Positions 44,891 through 54,645 are shown, numbered from the stretch's first letter. The stretch is DNA of 64,000 nt from Actinoallomurus sp963799975 (GCA_963799975.1 CAWCZF010000006.1:2790001-2854000); one strand, 5' to 3'. Notes: generated from the letters alone by a model not told the origin. A program made the numbers and translations.

Positions 44891-45532
44891 TCAGACCGCG
44901 ATCGGGAGCGTCTCGATCCAGCAGTCCGGCACTCTCGGGGCGAGCGCGGCGCACGCCTCCTCGGCGTCCGCGCGGGACAGGAACACGCCGGTGCCCGACT
45001 CGCTGCCGAGCCGCGGCCCGGTCATGACGACGTACACCATCCGATACGTCTCGCGGCGCGGACGTCCGCCGTCCTCGGCGCCGAGCGCGGTGACCAGGTC
45101 GCGCGCAGAGGCGATGTCGAAGCCGGCGGTGTCGAGCGCCTGCGCGGGAACCGCGTAGGCGTCGGCGTGGTCGAAGAGGCTGTGCCGGGTGGGCGCGAGC
45201 GCGCCCTCGCGCCAGCCGACCGCGCCGGCGGCGACGTAGTCGGTGCGCCCGCCGGCCGTCAGCAGGAAGACGCGGTGGCCGGGCGCGCCGGTTCCCTCCG
45301 CCTCCTCGGCGGTCGCGCAGCGGATCGCGAGGCCGTCGTAGCCGTCGCGGAGCCGTACGGCGGTGACGGGGGTGAACAGCAGGTCGATGGTCGTCTCGCG
45401 GCCGGCGCCGCGCAGCAGCAGCCGGGCGTTGCCGGCGGAGTAGGCCCACGGGACGAACCTGCGGTCGCTGCGGAAGATCTCCGTGCCGGGGGCCAGCTTG
45501 TCGTCTGTGTCGAGCCAGGCGTTCGGAATCAC
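44891..45532 (-). CDS. unknown conserved-looking protein
   Basis: About 213 residues, intact frame, mostly beta/alpha with no membrane segment and no signal peptide. I do not recognise the family. Segments include IPNAWLDTDDKLAPGTEIFR and HRVFLLTAGGRTDYVAAGA. The start is uncertain: GTG at 45532 or TTG at 45589. It is convergent with malate synthase and divergent from glcD, so it is transcribed alone. Confidence 0.65.
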   Translation of the reverse strand: MIPNAWLDTDDKLAPGTEIFRSDRRFVPWAYSAGNARLLLRGAGRETTIDLLFTPVTAVRLRDGYDGLAIRCATAEEAEGTGAPGHRVFLLTAGGRTDYVAAGAVGWREGALAPTRHSLFDHADAYAVPAQALDTAGFDIASARDLVTALGAEDGGRPRRETYRMVYVVMTGPRLGSESGTGVFLSRADAEEACAALAPRVPDCWIETLPIAV

Positions 45533-45622
45533 GAACGCAGGATTCCGGTACGCCGTTCGGCAGGTCAACGTCTCGGGGGCGCAGATCAAGCGCGTGCCAG
45601 GTCACGCGTTGGTTCCGACTAG

Positions 45623-45639
45623 TTTGGATCTGTCCCAAA
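45623..45639. promoter_or_regulatory. dyad upstream of glcD
   Basis: TTTGG-N7-CCAAA lies 8 to 25 bases before the glcD ATG, partly overlapping the ribosome-site area. It is a candidate operator for a FadR/GntR-type hydroxy-acid regulator. Confidence 0.35.
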
Positions 45640-45647
45640 AGGTCAGG

Positions 45648-47102
45648 ATGGGTGTTGTGACAGCAGGGCTCGACGGGCTCGCTGAGCGACTCAGGGTCGT
45701 CGCCGGAGCCGAGAACGTCCTCACCGACCCGGCCGAGCTCCGCACGTACGAGTGCGACGGGCTGACCTATCACCGGGCGACACCCGGCATCGTGGTGCTG
45801 CCCGACGGCGCCGGGCAGATCGCCGAGATCGTCCGCGCCTGCACCGAGCGCGGCGTCCCCTACATCGCGCGCGGCTCCGGCACCGGGCTGTCCGGCGGCG
45901 CGCTCCCCCGTACGGACGGCGTGCTGATCGTCACCTCGCGCATGCGCCGGATCCTGGAGATCGACATCGACGACGAGCGGGCGGTGGTCGAGCCCGGCGT
46001 GATCAACCTCGACGTCTCCAAGGCGGTACGGCCGCAGGGCTATTACTACGCGCCGGACCCCTCCAGCCAGCAGATCTGCTCCATCGGCGGCAACGTCGCG
46101 GAGAACTCCGGCGGCGCGCACTGCCTGAAGTACGGCTTCACCGTCAACCACGTGCTGGCCTGCGAGGTCGTCACTCCCAGCGGAGAGATCGTCGAGCTCA
46201 CCGAGGCGCACGGCTATGACCTGCTGGGCGCGTTCGTGGGCTCGGAGGGCACCCTCGGCATCGCCACGAAGATCACCGTACGGCTGACGCGGCTGCCGGA
46301 GAAGGTCGAGACGCTGCTGGCCGCGTTCGCCTCGATCGAGCAGGCGGGCGAGGCGGTGTCGGCGATCATCGCCGCGGGCGTGGTGCCCGCCGCGATCGAG
46401 ATGATGGACGCCCTGTCGATCGAGGCCGCCGAGGCCGCCGTGCGTTGTGAGTACCCGGCGGGCGCGGGCGCGGTCCTCGTGGTCGAGCTGGACGGGCCCG
46501 CCGCCGAGGTGGACCGGCAGTTCGCGCAGGTCAAGGCGCTGTGCCGCGAGGCGTTCGAGATCCGGGTGGCCGCCGATGACACCGAGCGGGCGCTGATCTG
46601 GCGCGGCCGCAAGTCCGCGTTCGCGGCGGTGGGCCGGATCAGCCCGGACTACATCGTGCAGGACGGCGTGATCCCCCGTACGTCGCTGCCCGAGGTGCTG
46701 GCCCGCATCGACGCGCTGTCCGGCGACAGCGGCGTGCGCGTCGCGAACGTCTTCCACGCGGGCGATGGCAACCTGCACCCCCTGGTGCTGTTCGACGACG
46801 CCGTGCCGGGCGCGGGCGCGCGCGCCGAGGAGGTCTCGGCCAAGATCCTCGACCTGTGCATCGAGCACGGCGGGTCGATCACCGGCGAGCACGGCGTGGG
46901 CGTGGACAAGTCCAAGCACATGCCGCGGATGTTCACCGAGGAGGACCTGGACACCATGCAGATGGTGCGCTGCGCCTTCGACCCGGGCGGACTGTGCAAC
47001 CCCGGCAAGATCTACCCGACGCCCCGGCTGTGCGGCGAGGTGCCGGGCCGCCGCACCGGGGTCCACCCGCTCGTGGAGAGCGGACAGGCGGACCTGTTCT
47101 GA
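45648..47102 (+). CDS. glcD: FAD-linked glycolate/lactate oxidase subunit GlcD
   Basis: A 484-residue FAD_binding_4 oxidase. PYIARGSGTGLSGGALP is the FAD-binding signature, GGNVAENSGGAHCLKYGFT follows, and the C-terminal FAD-oxidase domain has NVFHAGDGNLHPLVLFD and GSITGEHGVGVDKS. It oxidises glycolate or D-lactate and passes electrons to the GlcE/GlcF partners. The glcE start overlaps its stop by one base. Confidence 0.93.
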   Translation: MGVVTAGLDGLAERLRVVAGAENVLTDPAELRTYECDGLTYHRATPGIVVLPDGAGQIAEIVRACTERGVPYIARGSGTGLSGGALPRTDGVLIVTSRMRRILEIDIDDERAVVEPGVINLDVSKAVRPQGYYYAPDPSSQQICSIGGNVAENSGGAHCLKYGFTVNHVLACEVVTPSGEIVELTEAHGYDLLGAFVGSEGTLGIATKITVRLTRLPEKVETLLAAFASIEQAGEAVSAIIAAGVVPAAIEMMDALSIEAAEAAVRCEYPAGAGAVLVVELDGPAAEVDRQFAQVKALCREAFEIRVAADDTERALIWRGRKSAFAAVGRISPDYIVQDGVIPRTSLPEVLARIDALSGDSGVRVANVFHAGDGNLHPLVLFDDAVPGAGARAEEVSAKILDLCIEHGGSITGEHGVGVDKSKHMPRMFTEEDLDTMQMVRCAFDPGGLCNPGKIYPTPRLCGEVPGRRTGVHPLVESGQADLF

Positions 47103-48262
47103 TGAACGCGCCCCTGGACGCCCTCGCGAAGGTGTGCGACGTACGGCCCGGCGAGCCCGGCGACGCCGTACAGGGGGTCCCGGTCTCCTTCGTCGCCGCG
47201 CCGGCCACGGTCGCCGAGGCGGGCGAGCTGATGCGTACGGCGGCCGAGCTCGCGCTGGCCGTCGTGCCGCGCGGGGCCGGCACCAAGCTGCACTGGGGCG
47301 ACCCGCCCGAACGCTGCGACCTGGTCATCGACACGCGGCGCCTCGGCCGCCTGGTCGAGCACGTCGCGGGCGACCTGGTCGTCAAGGCCGAGGCCGGCCT
47401 GCCGCTCGGCGAACTCCAGGAGATCCTCGCGGGCTCGCGCCAGCAGCTCGCGCTGGACACCCCGGTGCCGGGCGCGACCGTCGGCGGCGCGCTCGCCGCC
47501 GCGACCGCCGGACCACGCCGTCTCCTGTACGGCTCGGCGCGCGACCTGCTCATCGGCATCACGGTGGTGCGCGCCGACGGAGTGGTCGCCCACGCCGGCG
47601 GAAAAGTGGTCAAGAACGTCGCGGGCTATGACCTCGGCAAGCTGTTCACCGGCTCGCGCGGCACGCTGGGCCTGATCACCGAGGCCGCGTTCCGCCTGCA
47701 CCCGCTGCCGCAGGCGAGCGCGTACGTCACCGCCGAGGCCGCCGACGCGGCGCAGGCGCTCGAACTCACGCGGGCGCTGCTGCGCTCGCCGCTCGTGCCC
47801 GCCGCGATCGAGGTGGACGGGCCCGGCCCGATCAGCGTCGCGGTGCTGCTCGAAGGGGTCGCCGACGCCGTGCCGCGGCGGGCGGAGGCGGCGCGCGAGC
47901 TGATCGGCGGCGTGATCACCGACGAGCCGCCCGCGTGGTGGGGACGGCTCCCGCACGGCGAGGTGCTCGCCGAGGTGCGCGCCGCGCCGTCACGCCTGCC
48001 CGCGATCGTCGAGGCGGGCCCCGCGCGGCTGCGCGGCTCGTCCGGGCGCGGCGTCTGGCATGCCGCGCTGCCGCTGGAGGACGCGGCCGGGGTGCTGGCA
48101 CGGCTGCGGCGGCACGGCAGCGCCGTGGTGCTGTCCGCGCCGGACGGCGCGCGGCTCGACCGCTGGGGCCCGGTGCCCGCGCTGCCGCTGATGCGGCGGG
48201 TGAAGGACCAGTTCGACCCCGGGCACCGCCTGTCGCCGGGCCGCTTCGCGGGAGGGATCTGA
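47102..48262 (+). CDS. glcE: FAD-binding glycolate oxidase subunit GlcE
   Basis: A 386-residue FAD_binding_4 protein, shorter than GlcD, with VVPRGAGTKLHWGDPP, TVGGALAAATAGPRR and GGKVVKNVAGYDLGKLFTGS, the GlcE form of the flavin domain. It overlaps glcD and glcF by one base on each side (TGATG both times), so the three subunits are translationally coupled. Confidence 0.92.
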   Translation: MNAPLDALAKVCDVRPGEPGDAVQGVPVSFVAAPATVAEAGELMRTAAELALAVVPRGAGTKLHWGDPPERCDLVIDTRRLGRLVEHVAGDLVVKAEAGLPLGELQEILAGSRQQLALDTPVPGATVGGALAAATAGPRRLLYGSARDLLIGITVVRADGVVAHAGGKVVKNVAGYDLGKLFTGSRGTLGLITEAAFRLHPLPQASAYVTAEAADAAQALELTRALLRSPLVPAAIEVDGPGPISVAVLLEGVADAVPRRAEAARELIGGVITDEPPAWWGRLPHGEVLAEVRAAPSRLPAIVEAGPARLRGSSGRGVWHAALPLEDAAGVLARLRRHGSAVVLSAPDGARLDRWGPVPALPLMRRVKDQFDPGHRLSPGRFAGGI

Positions 48263-49524
48263 TGGAGGACTTTCGCAAGCTGCTCGACGACTGCGTGCAC
48301 TGCGGGTTCTGCCTGCCCACCTGCCCGACGTACGAGCTGTGGGGCGAGGAGATGGACTCGCCGCGCGGCCGGATCCACCTGATGATCCAGCACGAGGACG
48401 GCGCGCCGCTCGGCGACTCGATGATCGAGCACTTCGACCGCTGCCTCGGCTGCATGGCGTGCGTGAGCTCGTGTCCCTCGGGCGTGCGGTACGACCGGCT
48501 GATCGAGGTCACCCGCGCCCGGGTGGAGGAGGAGCGGCCGCGCTCACGCGCCGACCGTGTCCTGCGCGAGGCGATCTTCGCGGTCTTCCCGTACCCGAAG
48601 CGGCTGCGTGCCCTGCGGCTCCCGCTCCGCGCGTACCAGGCCACGCGCATCAACATGGCGCCGTTGCTCGGCCGGATCTCCCCCACGCTCGCCGCGATGG
48701 AGCACCTCGCGCCGCCGCGCGCCCGGCACGTACGGCTGCCCGAGCGCGTCACGGCTCGCGGCGAGCGCCGCGCCGTGGTCGGCATGCTGACCGGCTGCGT
48801 GCAGCGGGAGTTCTTCCCCGGCGTCAACGCGGCGACCGCGCGCGTGCTGGCGATGGAGGGCTGTGACGTCGTCATCGCCGCGGACCAGGGCTGCTGCGGC
48901 GCCCTTTCGCTGCACAGCGGCCGGTCGGCGGAGGCGAAGGCGTTCGCGAGGCGGACCATCGAGACCTTCGCCGACGTGGAGGTGGTCGTGGTCAACGCGG
49001 CCGGCTGCGGGTCGGCGATGAAGGACTACGCCGACGTGCTCGCCGACGAGCCGGAGTGGGCCGAGCGTGCCGCGGCGCTGAGCGCCAAGACCCGCGACCT
49101 CGCGGAGTACCTCGCCGAGCTGGGGCCGCGCGCGACCCGGCATCCGCTGGAGCTCACGGTCGCCTACCACGACGCCTGCCACCTCGCCCACGCCCAGGGG
49201 ATCCGCGCCCAGCCGCGCGCCCTGCTGAACGCCATCCCGGGCCTGGAGGTGCGGGAGATCGCCGATCCGGAGATCTGCTGCGGCTCGGCCGGCGTCTACA
49301 ACCTCCTCCAGCCGGAGGCGGCCGGTGAGCTGGGCGACCGCAAGGCGCGCAACGTGTCGGCGGTCGGCGCGGACCTCCTGGTCGCGGCCAATCCCGGCTG
49401 TTCACTACAGATCGCCACGGCACTCCGGCGCCGGGGCGAGGAGATCGCGGTGGCCCACACCGCGGAAGTGCTCGACGCGTCCATTCGGGGGATCGACAAG
49501 GAGCTGTTGCTCCCCCGGAGGTGA
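48262..49524 (+). CDS. glcF: glycolate oxidase iron-sulfur subunit GlcF
   Basis: A 420-residue protein. Two 4Fe-4S motifs, CVHCGFCLPTCP at residues 11-22 and CLGCMACVSSCP near 62-73, are followed by two CCG domains (GCVQREFFPGV with DQGCCGALSLHSG; HDACHLAHAQ with EICCGSAGVYN). It connects GlcDE to the membrane electron chain. The permease gene starts 6 bases later. Confidence 0.94.
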   Translation: MEDFRKLLDDCVHCGFCLPTCPTYELWGEEMDSPRGRIHLMIQHEDGAPLGDSMIEHFDRCLGCMACVSSCPSGVRYDRLIEVTRARVEEERPRSRADRVLREAIFAVFPYPKRLRALRLPLRAYQATRINMAPLLGRISPTLAAMEHLAPPRARHVRLPERVTARGERRAVVGMLTGCVQREFFPGVNAATARVLAMEGCDVVIAADQGCCGALSLHSGRSAEAKAFARRTIETFADVEVVVVNAAGCGSAMKDYADVLADEPEWAERAAALSAKTRDLAEYLAELGPRATRHPLELTVAYHDACHLAHAQGIRAQPRALLNAIPGLEVREIADPEICCGSAGVYNLLQPEAAGELGDRKARNVSAVGADLLVAANPGCSLQIATALRRRGEEIAVAHTAEVLDASIRGIDKELLLPRR

Positions 49525-49530
49525 CCCCCG

Positions 49531-51180
49531 TTGTACAAGCAGGTACTCGATCCCGTCGGCCATTCACTGGCCTGGAGCTCGCTGGTCGCGGCGCTCCCCC
49601 TGGTCACGCTGTTCGTGCTGCTCGGCATCATGCGGATGCGGGCGTGGATGGCGTCGCTGATCGCCCTCGCGGTCGCGCTCGTCGTGGCGATCTGGGCGTA
49701 CGGCATGCCCGCCGGCCAGGCCCTGCTCGCCGGCAGCGAGGGTGCGGTCTTCGGCTTCTTCCCGATCCTGTGGATCGTGATCAACGCGATCTGGATCTAC
49801 ACCATGACCGTCCAGACCGGGCACTTCGACGTGCTGCGGCGCACGTTCGCCCAGGTCAGTGACGATCAGCGGATCCAGGCGATCATCATCGCGTTCTCGT
49901 TCGGCGCGCTGCTCGAGGCGCTCGCCGGGTTCGGCACCCCGGTGGCGATCACCTCGGTCATGCTGATCGCGCTCGGGTTCAAGCCGATGAAGGCGGCGAC
50001 GGTCGCGCTCGTGGCCAACACCGCGCCGGTCGCGTTCGGCGCGATGGCGATCCCGATCGTCACGCTCGGCGGCGTGACGCACCTCCCGACCGACACCCTC
50101 GGCGCGATGGTCGGCCGCCAGACGCCGATCCTGGCGGTGTTCGTCCCGCTCGTCCTGGTGTTCATCGTCGACGGCCGCCGCGGCCTGGCCCAGACGTGGC
50201 TCGCCGCGCTCGCCTCGGGCCTGTCCTTCGGGCTCGCCCAGTGGATCACCTCGAACTACCTCTCGGTGCCGCTCGCCGACATCGTCGCGTCGCTGTTCTC
50301 CGTGGTCGTCCTGGTCGCGCTCCTGCGGGTCTGGCAGCCGGGCGAGCGGCTCGGCGGCGCGGAGCCGCGGCCGGTCGTCGCGGGCGGGGCCGCCGACGAG
50401 CCGACGCCGGAGTTCGCCGGGCGCGTCGCGCACCCGGACTCGCGCGGCGAGGTCATGCGGGCGTGGGCGCCGTACGCGATCATCATCGTGGTGTTCGTGC
50501 TCGCCCAGATCAACCCGCTCAAGGGCTGGCTGGACGAGCCGACCAAGGTGGTCGGCTGGCCGCACCTGCACATCACCGGCGCGAGCGGCAAGCCGTCCAC
50601 GCTGCCGCAGTTCAAGATCAACTGGCTGAACGCCGCGGGGACCCTGCTGCTGATCTCCGGAGTGCTCACCGCGGTGGCGCTGAAGGTGAGCGCCGGGCGG
50701 GCGCTGCGCGCGTACGGGGCCGCGCTGGTGCAGCTGCGCTGGGCGATCCTCACCGTCATGGCGGTGCTGGCCCTCGCGTACGTGATGAACGCCTCCGGCC
50801 AAACGATCACCCTGGGCACCTGGATGGCGGGCGCGGGCGGCTTCTTCGCCTTCCTCGCGCCGGTGCTCGGCTGGCTGGGCACCGCGGTGACCGGCTCCGA
50901 CACCTCTTCCAACTCCCTGTTCGGCGCGTTGCAGGTGGCCGCCGCGGGCAAGGCGAACCTCTCGCCGGTCCTGCTCTCGGCCGCGAACAGCTCCGGCGGC
51001 GTGCTCGGCAAGATGGTCTCGCCGCAGAACCTCGCGATCGCCGCCGCGGCCGTCGGCCTGGACGGCAAGGAGGGCGACATCTTCCGGCGCGTGATCGTCT
51101 GGAGCCTGGTCTTCCTGGCCGGCATGTGTGTGCTCGCGCTGTTGCAGTCCGTGGCGGTGCTGTCGTGGATGGTGCCCTGA
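49531..51180 (+). CDS. lldP: L-lactate/glycolate permease
   Basis: A 549-residue LctP-family transporter with about 12-14 membrane segments and family motifs GALLEALAGFGTPVAI, GWLGTAVTGSDTSSNSLFG and NSSGGVLGKMVSPQNLAIA. LldP/GlcA take up lactate and glycolate with protons. The TTG start at 49531 is supported by GGAGGTGA at ideal spacing. It is the last gene of the glcDEF-lldP operon. Confidence 0.94.
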   Translation: MYKQVLDPVGHSLAWSSLVAALPLVTLFVLLGIMRMRAWMASLIALAVALVVAIWAYGMPAGQALLAGSEGAVFGFFPILWIVINAIWIYTMTVQTGHFDVLRRTFAQVSDDQRIQAIIIAFSFGALLEALAGFGTPVAITSVMLIALGFKPMKAATVALVANTAPVAFGAMAIPIVTLGGVTHLPTDTLGAMVGRQTPILAVFVPLVLVFIVDGRRGLAQTWLAALASGLSFGLAQWITSNYLSVPLADIVASLFSVVVLVALLRVWQPGERLGGAEPRPVVAGGAADEPTPEFAGRVAHPDSRGEVMRAWAPYAIIIVVFVLAQINPLKGWLDEPTKVVGWPHLHITGASGKPSTLPQFKINWLNAAGTLLLISGVLTAVALKVSAGRALRAYGAALVQLRWAILTVMAVLALAYVMNASGQTITLGTWMAGAGGFFAFLAPVLGWLGTAVTGSDTSSNSLFGALQVAAAGKANLSPVLLSAANSSGGVLGKMVSPQNLAIAAAAVGLDGKEGDIFRRVIVWSLVFLAGMCVLALLQSVAVLSWMVP

Positions 51181-51301
51181 CCCTCGGCCGTCGTCCGCTG
51201 CCTGCGCGGCGTCACTCGCGTCGGCGGCGGCCGCTGAGATTTCGATGAGAACCGCCGCCCGTCCGGCGGATCCCGGCCGATCGGGGGATACCGTCGATGA
51301 C

Positions 51302-51970
51302 GTGCGCATTCTGGTCGTGGACGACGAACCGGCGGTACGCGAGTCACTCGCGAGCAGCCTGGAGTTCGAGGAGTACGAGGTCACCACCGCAGGCGACGGC
51401 CTGGCGGCGCTGGAGGAGGTCGACCGGGCCAGGCCCGACCTGGCCATCCTCGACATCCTCATGCCGCGCATGGACGGCCTGACCACCTGCCGGCGGCTGC
51501 GCGCCCGCGGTGCCACGCTCCCGGTGCTGATGCTGACCGCTCGCGACACCATCGGCGACCGCGTGACCGGCCTGGACGCCGGCGCCGACGACTACCTGGT
51601 CAAGCCGTTCGAGCTGGACGAACTCCTCGCCCGCGTACGCGCCCTGCTGCGCCGCAGCCTGGTGGCCGCGCGCGGCGGCGACACCCGGGAGTACGCCGGG
51701 CTGCGGATGAACACGGTCACCCGCGAGGTCACCCGCGACGGCCGGGTCCTGGACCTCACGCGCACCGAGTACACGCTGCTGGAGATGTTCCTCACCCACC
51801 CGCGTCAGGTGCTGACCCGCGAGCAGATCCTCAAGGCCGTGTGGGGCTTTGACTTCGAGCCCTCCTCCAACTCCCTCGACGTCTACGTGATGTACCTGCG
51901 CCGCAAGACCGGCGAGCCGCGCCTCATCACCACGGTGCGCGGCGTCGGCTACGTCCTGCGCGCCCCGTGA
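51302..51970 (+). CDS. OmpR-family response regulator (MprA-like)
   Basis: A 222-residue protein. The receiver domain has phosphoacceptor D51 in LAILDILMPRMDG and KPFELDELLARVRALLRR; the winged helix is LDLTRTEYTLLEMFLTHPRQ with VYVMYLRRKTGEPRLITTVRG. I chose GTG at 51302; an in-frame ATG at 51245 would add a 19-residue tail. It is 10 bases from the histidine kinase gene and forms a standard operon with it. Confidence 0.93.
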   Translation: MRILVVDDEPAVRESLASSLEFEEYEVTTAGDGLAALEEVDRARPDLAILDILMPRMDGLTTCRRLRARGATLPVLMLTARDTIGDRVTGLDAGADDYLVKPFELDELLARVRALLRRSLVAARGGDTREYAGLRMNTVTREVTRDGRVLDLTRTEYTLLEMFLTHPRQVLTREQILKAVWGFDFEPSSNSLDVYVMYLRRKTGEPRLITTVRGVGYVLRAP

Positions 51971-51980
51971 AGGAGGGCTC

Positions 51981-53363
51981 GTGAGACGGCATCTGTCCCT
52001 GCGCGCCCGGCTGGCCGTGCTGACCAGCCTGGCCGTGGCCGTGGCCGTCGCGGCCTGCGCGGTCGGCTGCTGGTTCGTCGTACGCGTACGGCTGATCGAC
52101 CAGCTCGACCAGTCGCTGTCCGAGCCGCACGCCGGCGGGCCGCCGCGACCCGGTTCGCCGCGCAGTCTCTGCGACCAGCCGCCGCAGGACGACCGGTTCC
52201 GCGGCTTCCTTCCGACCCTGCAGGTCGTCGCGGCCGACGGCACGGTCTGCAACTCGCCGAACGGTTCCAGCCCGCTCCGTACCGCGCCCGGCGACGTCCT
52301 GGTCGCCCGCGGGCTCAAAGGCACGACGTTCCGCGACGGCACCACCGCGGACGGCACGCCGATGCGCGTGTTCACCCGCCCCGACCCCTCCGGCGGCGCG
52401 ATCTCGGTCGCCAAGCCGCTCGCCCCGGTGAACCGCTCGCTGAACGGCCTCGCCCTGTTCCTCCTCGGGGTCTCGGCGGTCGGCGTGGTCGGCGCGGCCG
52501 TCGCCGGGCTGCTCATCGCGCGCGCCGGCCTGCGCCCGGTGGACCGGCTCACCGACGTCGTGGAACACGTCGCGCGCACCGAGGACCTGGACACGACCAT
52601 CCCGGCGGGCGGTACGGACGAGATCGCCCGGCTGAGCCGGTCGTTCAACAGCATGACGCGTGCGCTGGCCGGCTCGCGCGACCGTCAGCAGCAGCTCATC
52701 GTGGACGCCGGGCACGAGCTGCGCACACCGCTGACCAGCCTGCGCACCAACGTCGACCTGATGCTCCGCAGCGAGACGACGGGCCGCCCGCTGCGCCCCG
52801 GCGACAAGGAACGGCTGCTCGTGAACGTCAAGGCGCAGCTCGTCGAGCTGTCGAGCCTCGTCGGCGACCTGCTCGACCTCTCGCGCAGCGCGGACTCGGG
52901 GCCGGCGGAGGTGGTCGCGCTGCACGAGGTCGTGCGGAACGCGGTCCGGCGCGCGCGGCCGCGCGGGCCCGAGCTGCGGATCGAGGCGAAGGTCGCGCCG
53001 TGGTACGTGTGCGGCGACGCCGCCGCGCTGGAGCGCGCCGTCGTGAACCTGCTGGACAACGCCGTGAAGTTCAGCCCGCCCGGTGGGACGGTGGACGTAC
53101 GGCTGGACGAGGGCGAGCTGACCGTACGCGACGAGGGCCCGGGCATCCCCGAGGAGGACCTGCCGTACGTCTTCGACCGGTTCTGGCGCTCGCCGTCGGC
53201 GCGCGGCCTGCCCGGGTCGGGCCTGGGCCTGGCCATCGCGGCGCGTGCCGTACGCGAGGCGGGCGGGCAGATCCGGCTCGACGCGGCCTCCGGCGGCGGG
53301 ACGTCGGCCTGGCTGAAGCTGCCCGGCACGCCCGGCCGGGCCGAGATTCTCATCGACGGTTAA
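51981..53363 (+). CDS. sensor histidine kinase (MprB-like)
   Basis: A 460-residue kinase. It has two membrane segments (~residues 10-35 and ~156-180) around an extracytoplasmic region with three cysteines, then HAMP, HisKA with H245 in VDAGHELRTPLTSLRTN, and HATPase with NLLDNAVKFSPPGG and GSGLGLAIAARAV. GTG start after AAGGAGG. The MprAB group responds to envelope stress; the stimulus here is inferred. The genes downstream are envelope glycosyltransferases. Confidence 0.92.
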   Translation: MRRHLSLRARLAVLTSLAVAVAVAACAVGCWFVVRVRLIDQLDQSLSEPHAGGPPRPGSPRSLCDQPPQDDRFRGFLPTLQVVAADGTVCNSPNGSSPLRTAPGDVLVARGLKGTTFRDGTTADGTPMRVFTRPDPSGGAISVAKPLAPVNRSLNGLALFLLGVSAVGVVGAAVAGLLIARAGLRPVDRLTDVVEHVARTEDLDTTIPAGGTDEIARLSRSFNSMTRALAGSRDRQQQLIVDAGHELRTPLTSLRTNVDLMLRSETTGRPLRPGDKERLLVNVKAQLVELSSLVGDLLDLSRSADSGPAEVVALHEVVRNAVRRARPRGPELRIEAKVAPWYVCGDAAALERAVVNLLDNAVKFSPPGGTVDVRLDEGELTVRDEGPGIPEEDLPYVFDRFWRSPSARGLPGSGLGLAIAARAVREAGGQIRLDAASGGGTSAWLKLPGTPGRAEILIDG

Positions 53364-53409
53364 GAAACGGCTCACTCCGCTCCCACGGTGGGCGGCGAAC
53401 GTTGCTTTC

Positions 53410-54645
53410 ATGAGCGAGCTGACGACCGCCCTGTCACCCGAGCCGCGGACGCGGTCCGGTGTGATCCCCCGCGGTCCCCTCATCGAGGTCGCGGTGCCGG
53501 CCCACAACGAGGAACACGTCCTGGCGGCCAGCGTGCGCCGGCTGCACACCTATCTCATCGAGACGTTCCCGTACCGGTTCGTCATCACCGTCGTGGACAA
53601 CGCCAGCACCGACGAGACGTGGGAGGTCGCCGAGCGGCTCTCCCTGGAAATCCCCGAGGTGGAGGCCGTACGGCTGGAGCGCAAGGGACGCGGACGCGCG
53701 CTCCGGCACGTCTGGGGCGCCAGCTCGGCGGACGTGGTCGCGTACATGGACGTCGACCTGTCCACGGATCTGGGCGCGTTCCTGCCGCTGATCGCCCCGC
53801 TCGTGTCGGGCCACAGCGACCTGGCCATCGGCAGCCGGCTGTCCCGCGGCTCGGCGGTGGTCCGCGGCCCGCGGCGCGAGCTGATCTCCCGCGCGTACAA
53901 CCTGCTGCTGCACACCACGCTCGCGGCACGGTTCTCCGACGCCCAGTGCGGGTTCAAGGCGGGCCGCGCCGAGGTCGTACGCGCGCTGCTGCCGGCGGTG
54001 GAGGACCAGGCGTGGTTCTTCGACACCGAGTTGCTGCTGCTCGCCGAGCGGAACGGGCTGCGGATCCACGAGGTGCCGGTGGACTGGGTGGATGACCCGG
54101 ACAGCCGCGTCGACGTGGTGCGTACGGCCATCGATGACCTGCGGGGGATGGCACGGATGGGGCGGCGGCTGCTGTCGGGTGCGTTGCGCGTGCCGGTGCC
54201 GCCGCGTGCCGGGCGGATCCCGGCGGGCATGCGGTCGCAGGTGCCGAGCTTCGCGCTGATCGGGCTGGTCAGCACGGTCGCCCAGCTCGTGCTGTACGCG
54301 CTCCTGCGGCTCCTCCTCCCCGTGGTGGCGGCGAACGTGGTCTCCTACTTCCTGGCCGCCGTCGCGAACACGGCGGCCAACCGGCGGTTCACCTTCGGCG
54401 TCGTCGGGGCGCCACGTGCGCTGCGGCACCAGCTCGAGGGCGGGGTGGCGTTCCTCGTGGGCCTCGGAGTGAGCACCTCCGGCCTGGTCGCGCTGCACGC
54501 GCTGGCACCACGCGCGCCGCGCCTGGCCGAGCTCGCGGCGCTGCTGGCACTCAACCTGTTCGCCGCCGTGATCCGCTTCGTACTCCTGCGCGCCTGGGTG
54601 TTCCACCCGCGGCGCGCCGCCGCCTTCGAGGAGCCGACCCCATGA
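53410..54645 (+). CDS. polyprenyl-phosphate glycosyltransferase (GT2) fused to GtrA-like domain
   Basis: A 411-residue fusion. The first ~245 residues form a GT2 domain (VAVPAHNEEHVLAASVRRL, VVDNASTDETW, the DXD-like AYMDVDLSTDL and DAQCGFKAGR), and the last ~140 form a four-helix GtrA-like membrane domain (FALIGLVSTVAQLVLYALLR). Such proteins charge polyprenyl phosphate with a sugar. Its stop overlaps the next start (ATGA), so the sugar donor and the transferase that uses it are made together. Confidence 0.9.
   Translation: MSELTTALSPEPRTRSGVIPRGPLIEVAVPAHNEEHVLAASVRRLHTYLIETFPYRFVITVVDNASTDETWEVAERLSLEIPEVEAVRLERKGRGRALRHVWGASSADVVAYMDVDLSTDLGAFLPLIAPLVSGHSDLAIGSRLSRGSAVVRGPRRELISRAYNLLLHTTLAARFSDAQCGFKAGRAEVVRALLPAVEDQAWFFDTELLLLAERNGLRIHEVPVDWVDDPDSRVDVVRTAIDDLRGMARMGRRLLSGALRVPVPPRAGRIPAGMRSQVPSFALIGLVSTVAQLVLYALLRLLLPVVAANVVSYFLAAVANTAANRRFTFGVVGAPRALRHQLEGGVAFLVGLGVSTSGLVALHALAPRAPRLAELAALLALNLFAAVIRFVLLRAWVFHPRRAAAFEEPTP

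Noticed and set aside
44805..47066. A 753-residue minus-strand frame over glcD and the unknown gene
   Set aside because: It is an antisense shadow with no recognisable domain; glcD motifs on the plus strand are decisive.
49564..51552. A 662-residue minus-strand frame over the lactate permease and regulator
   Set aside because: It is a shadow of lldP, whose membrane motifs and ribosome site are clear.
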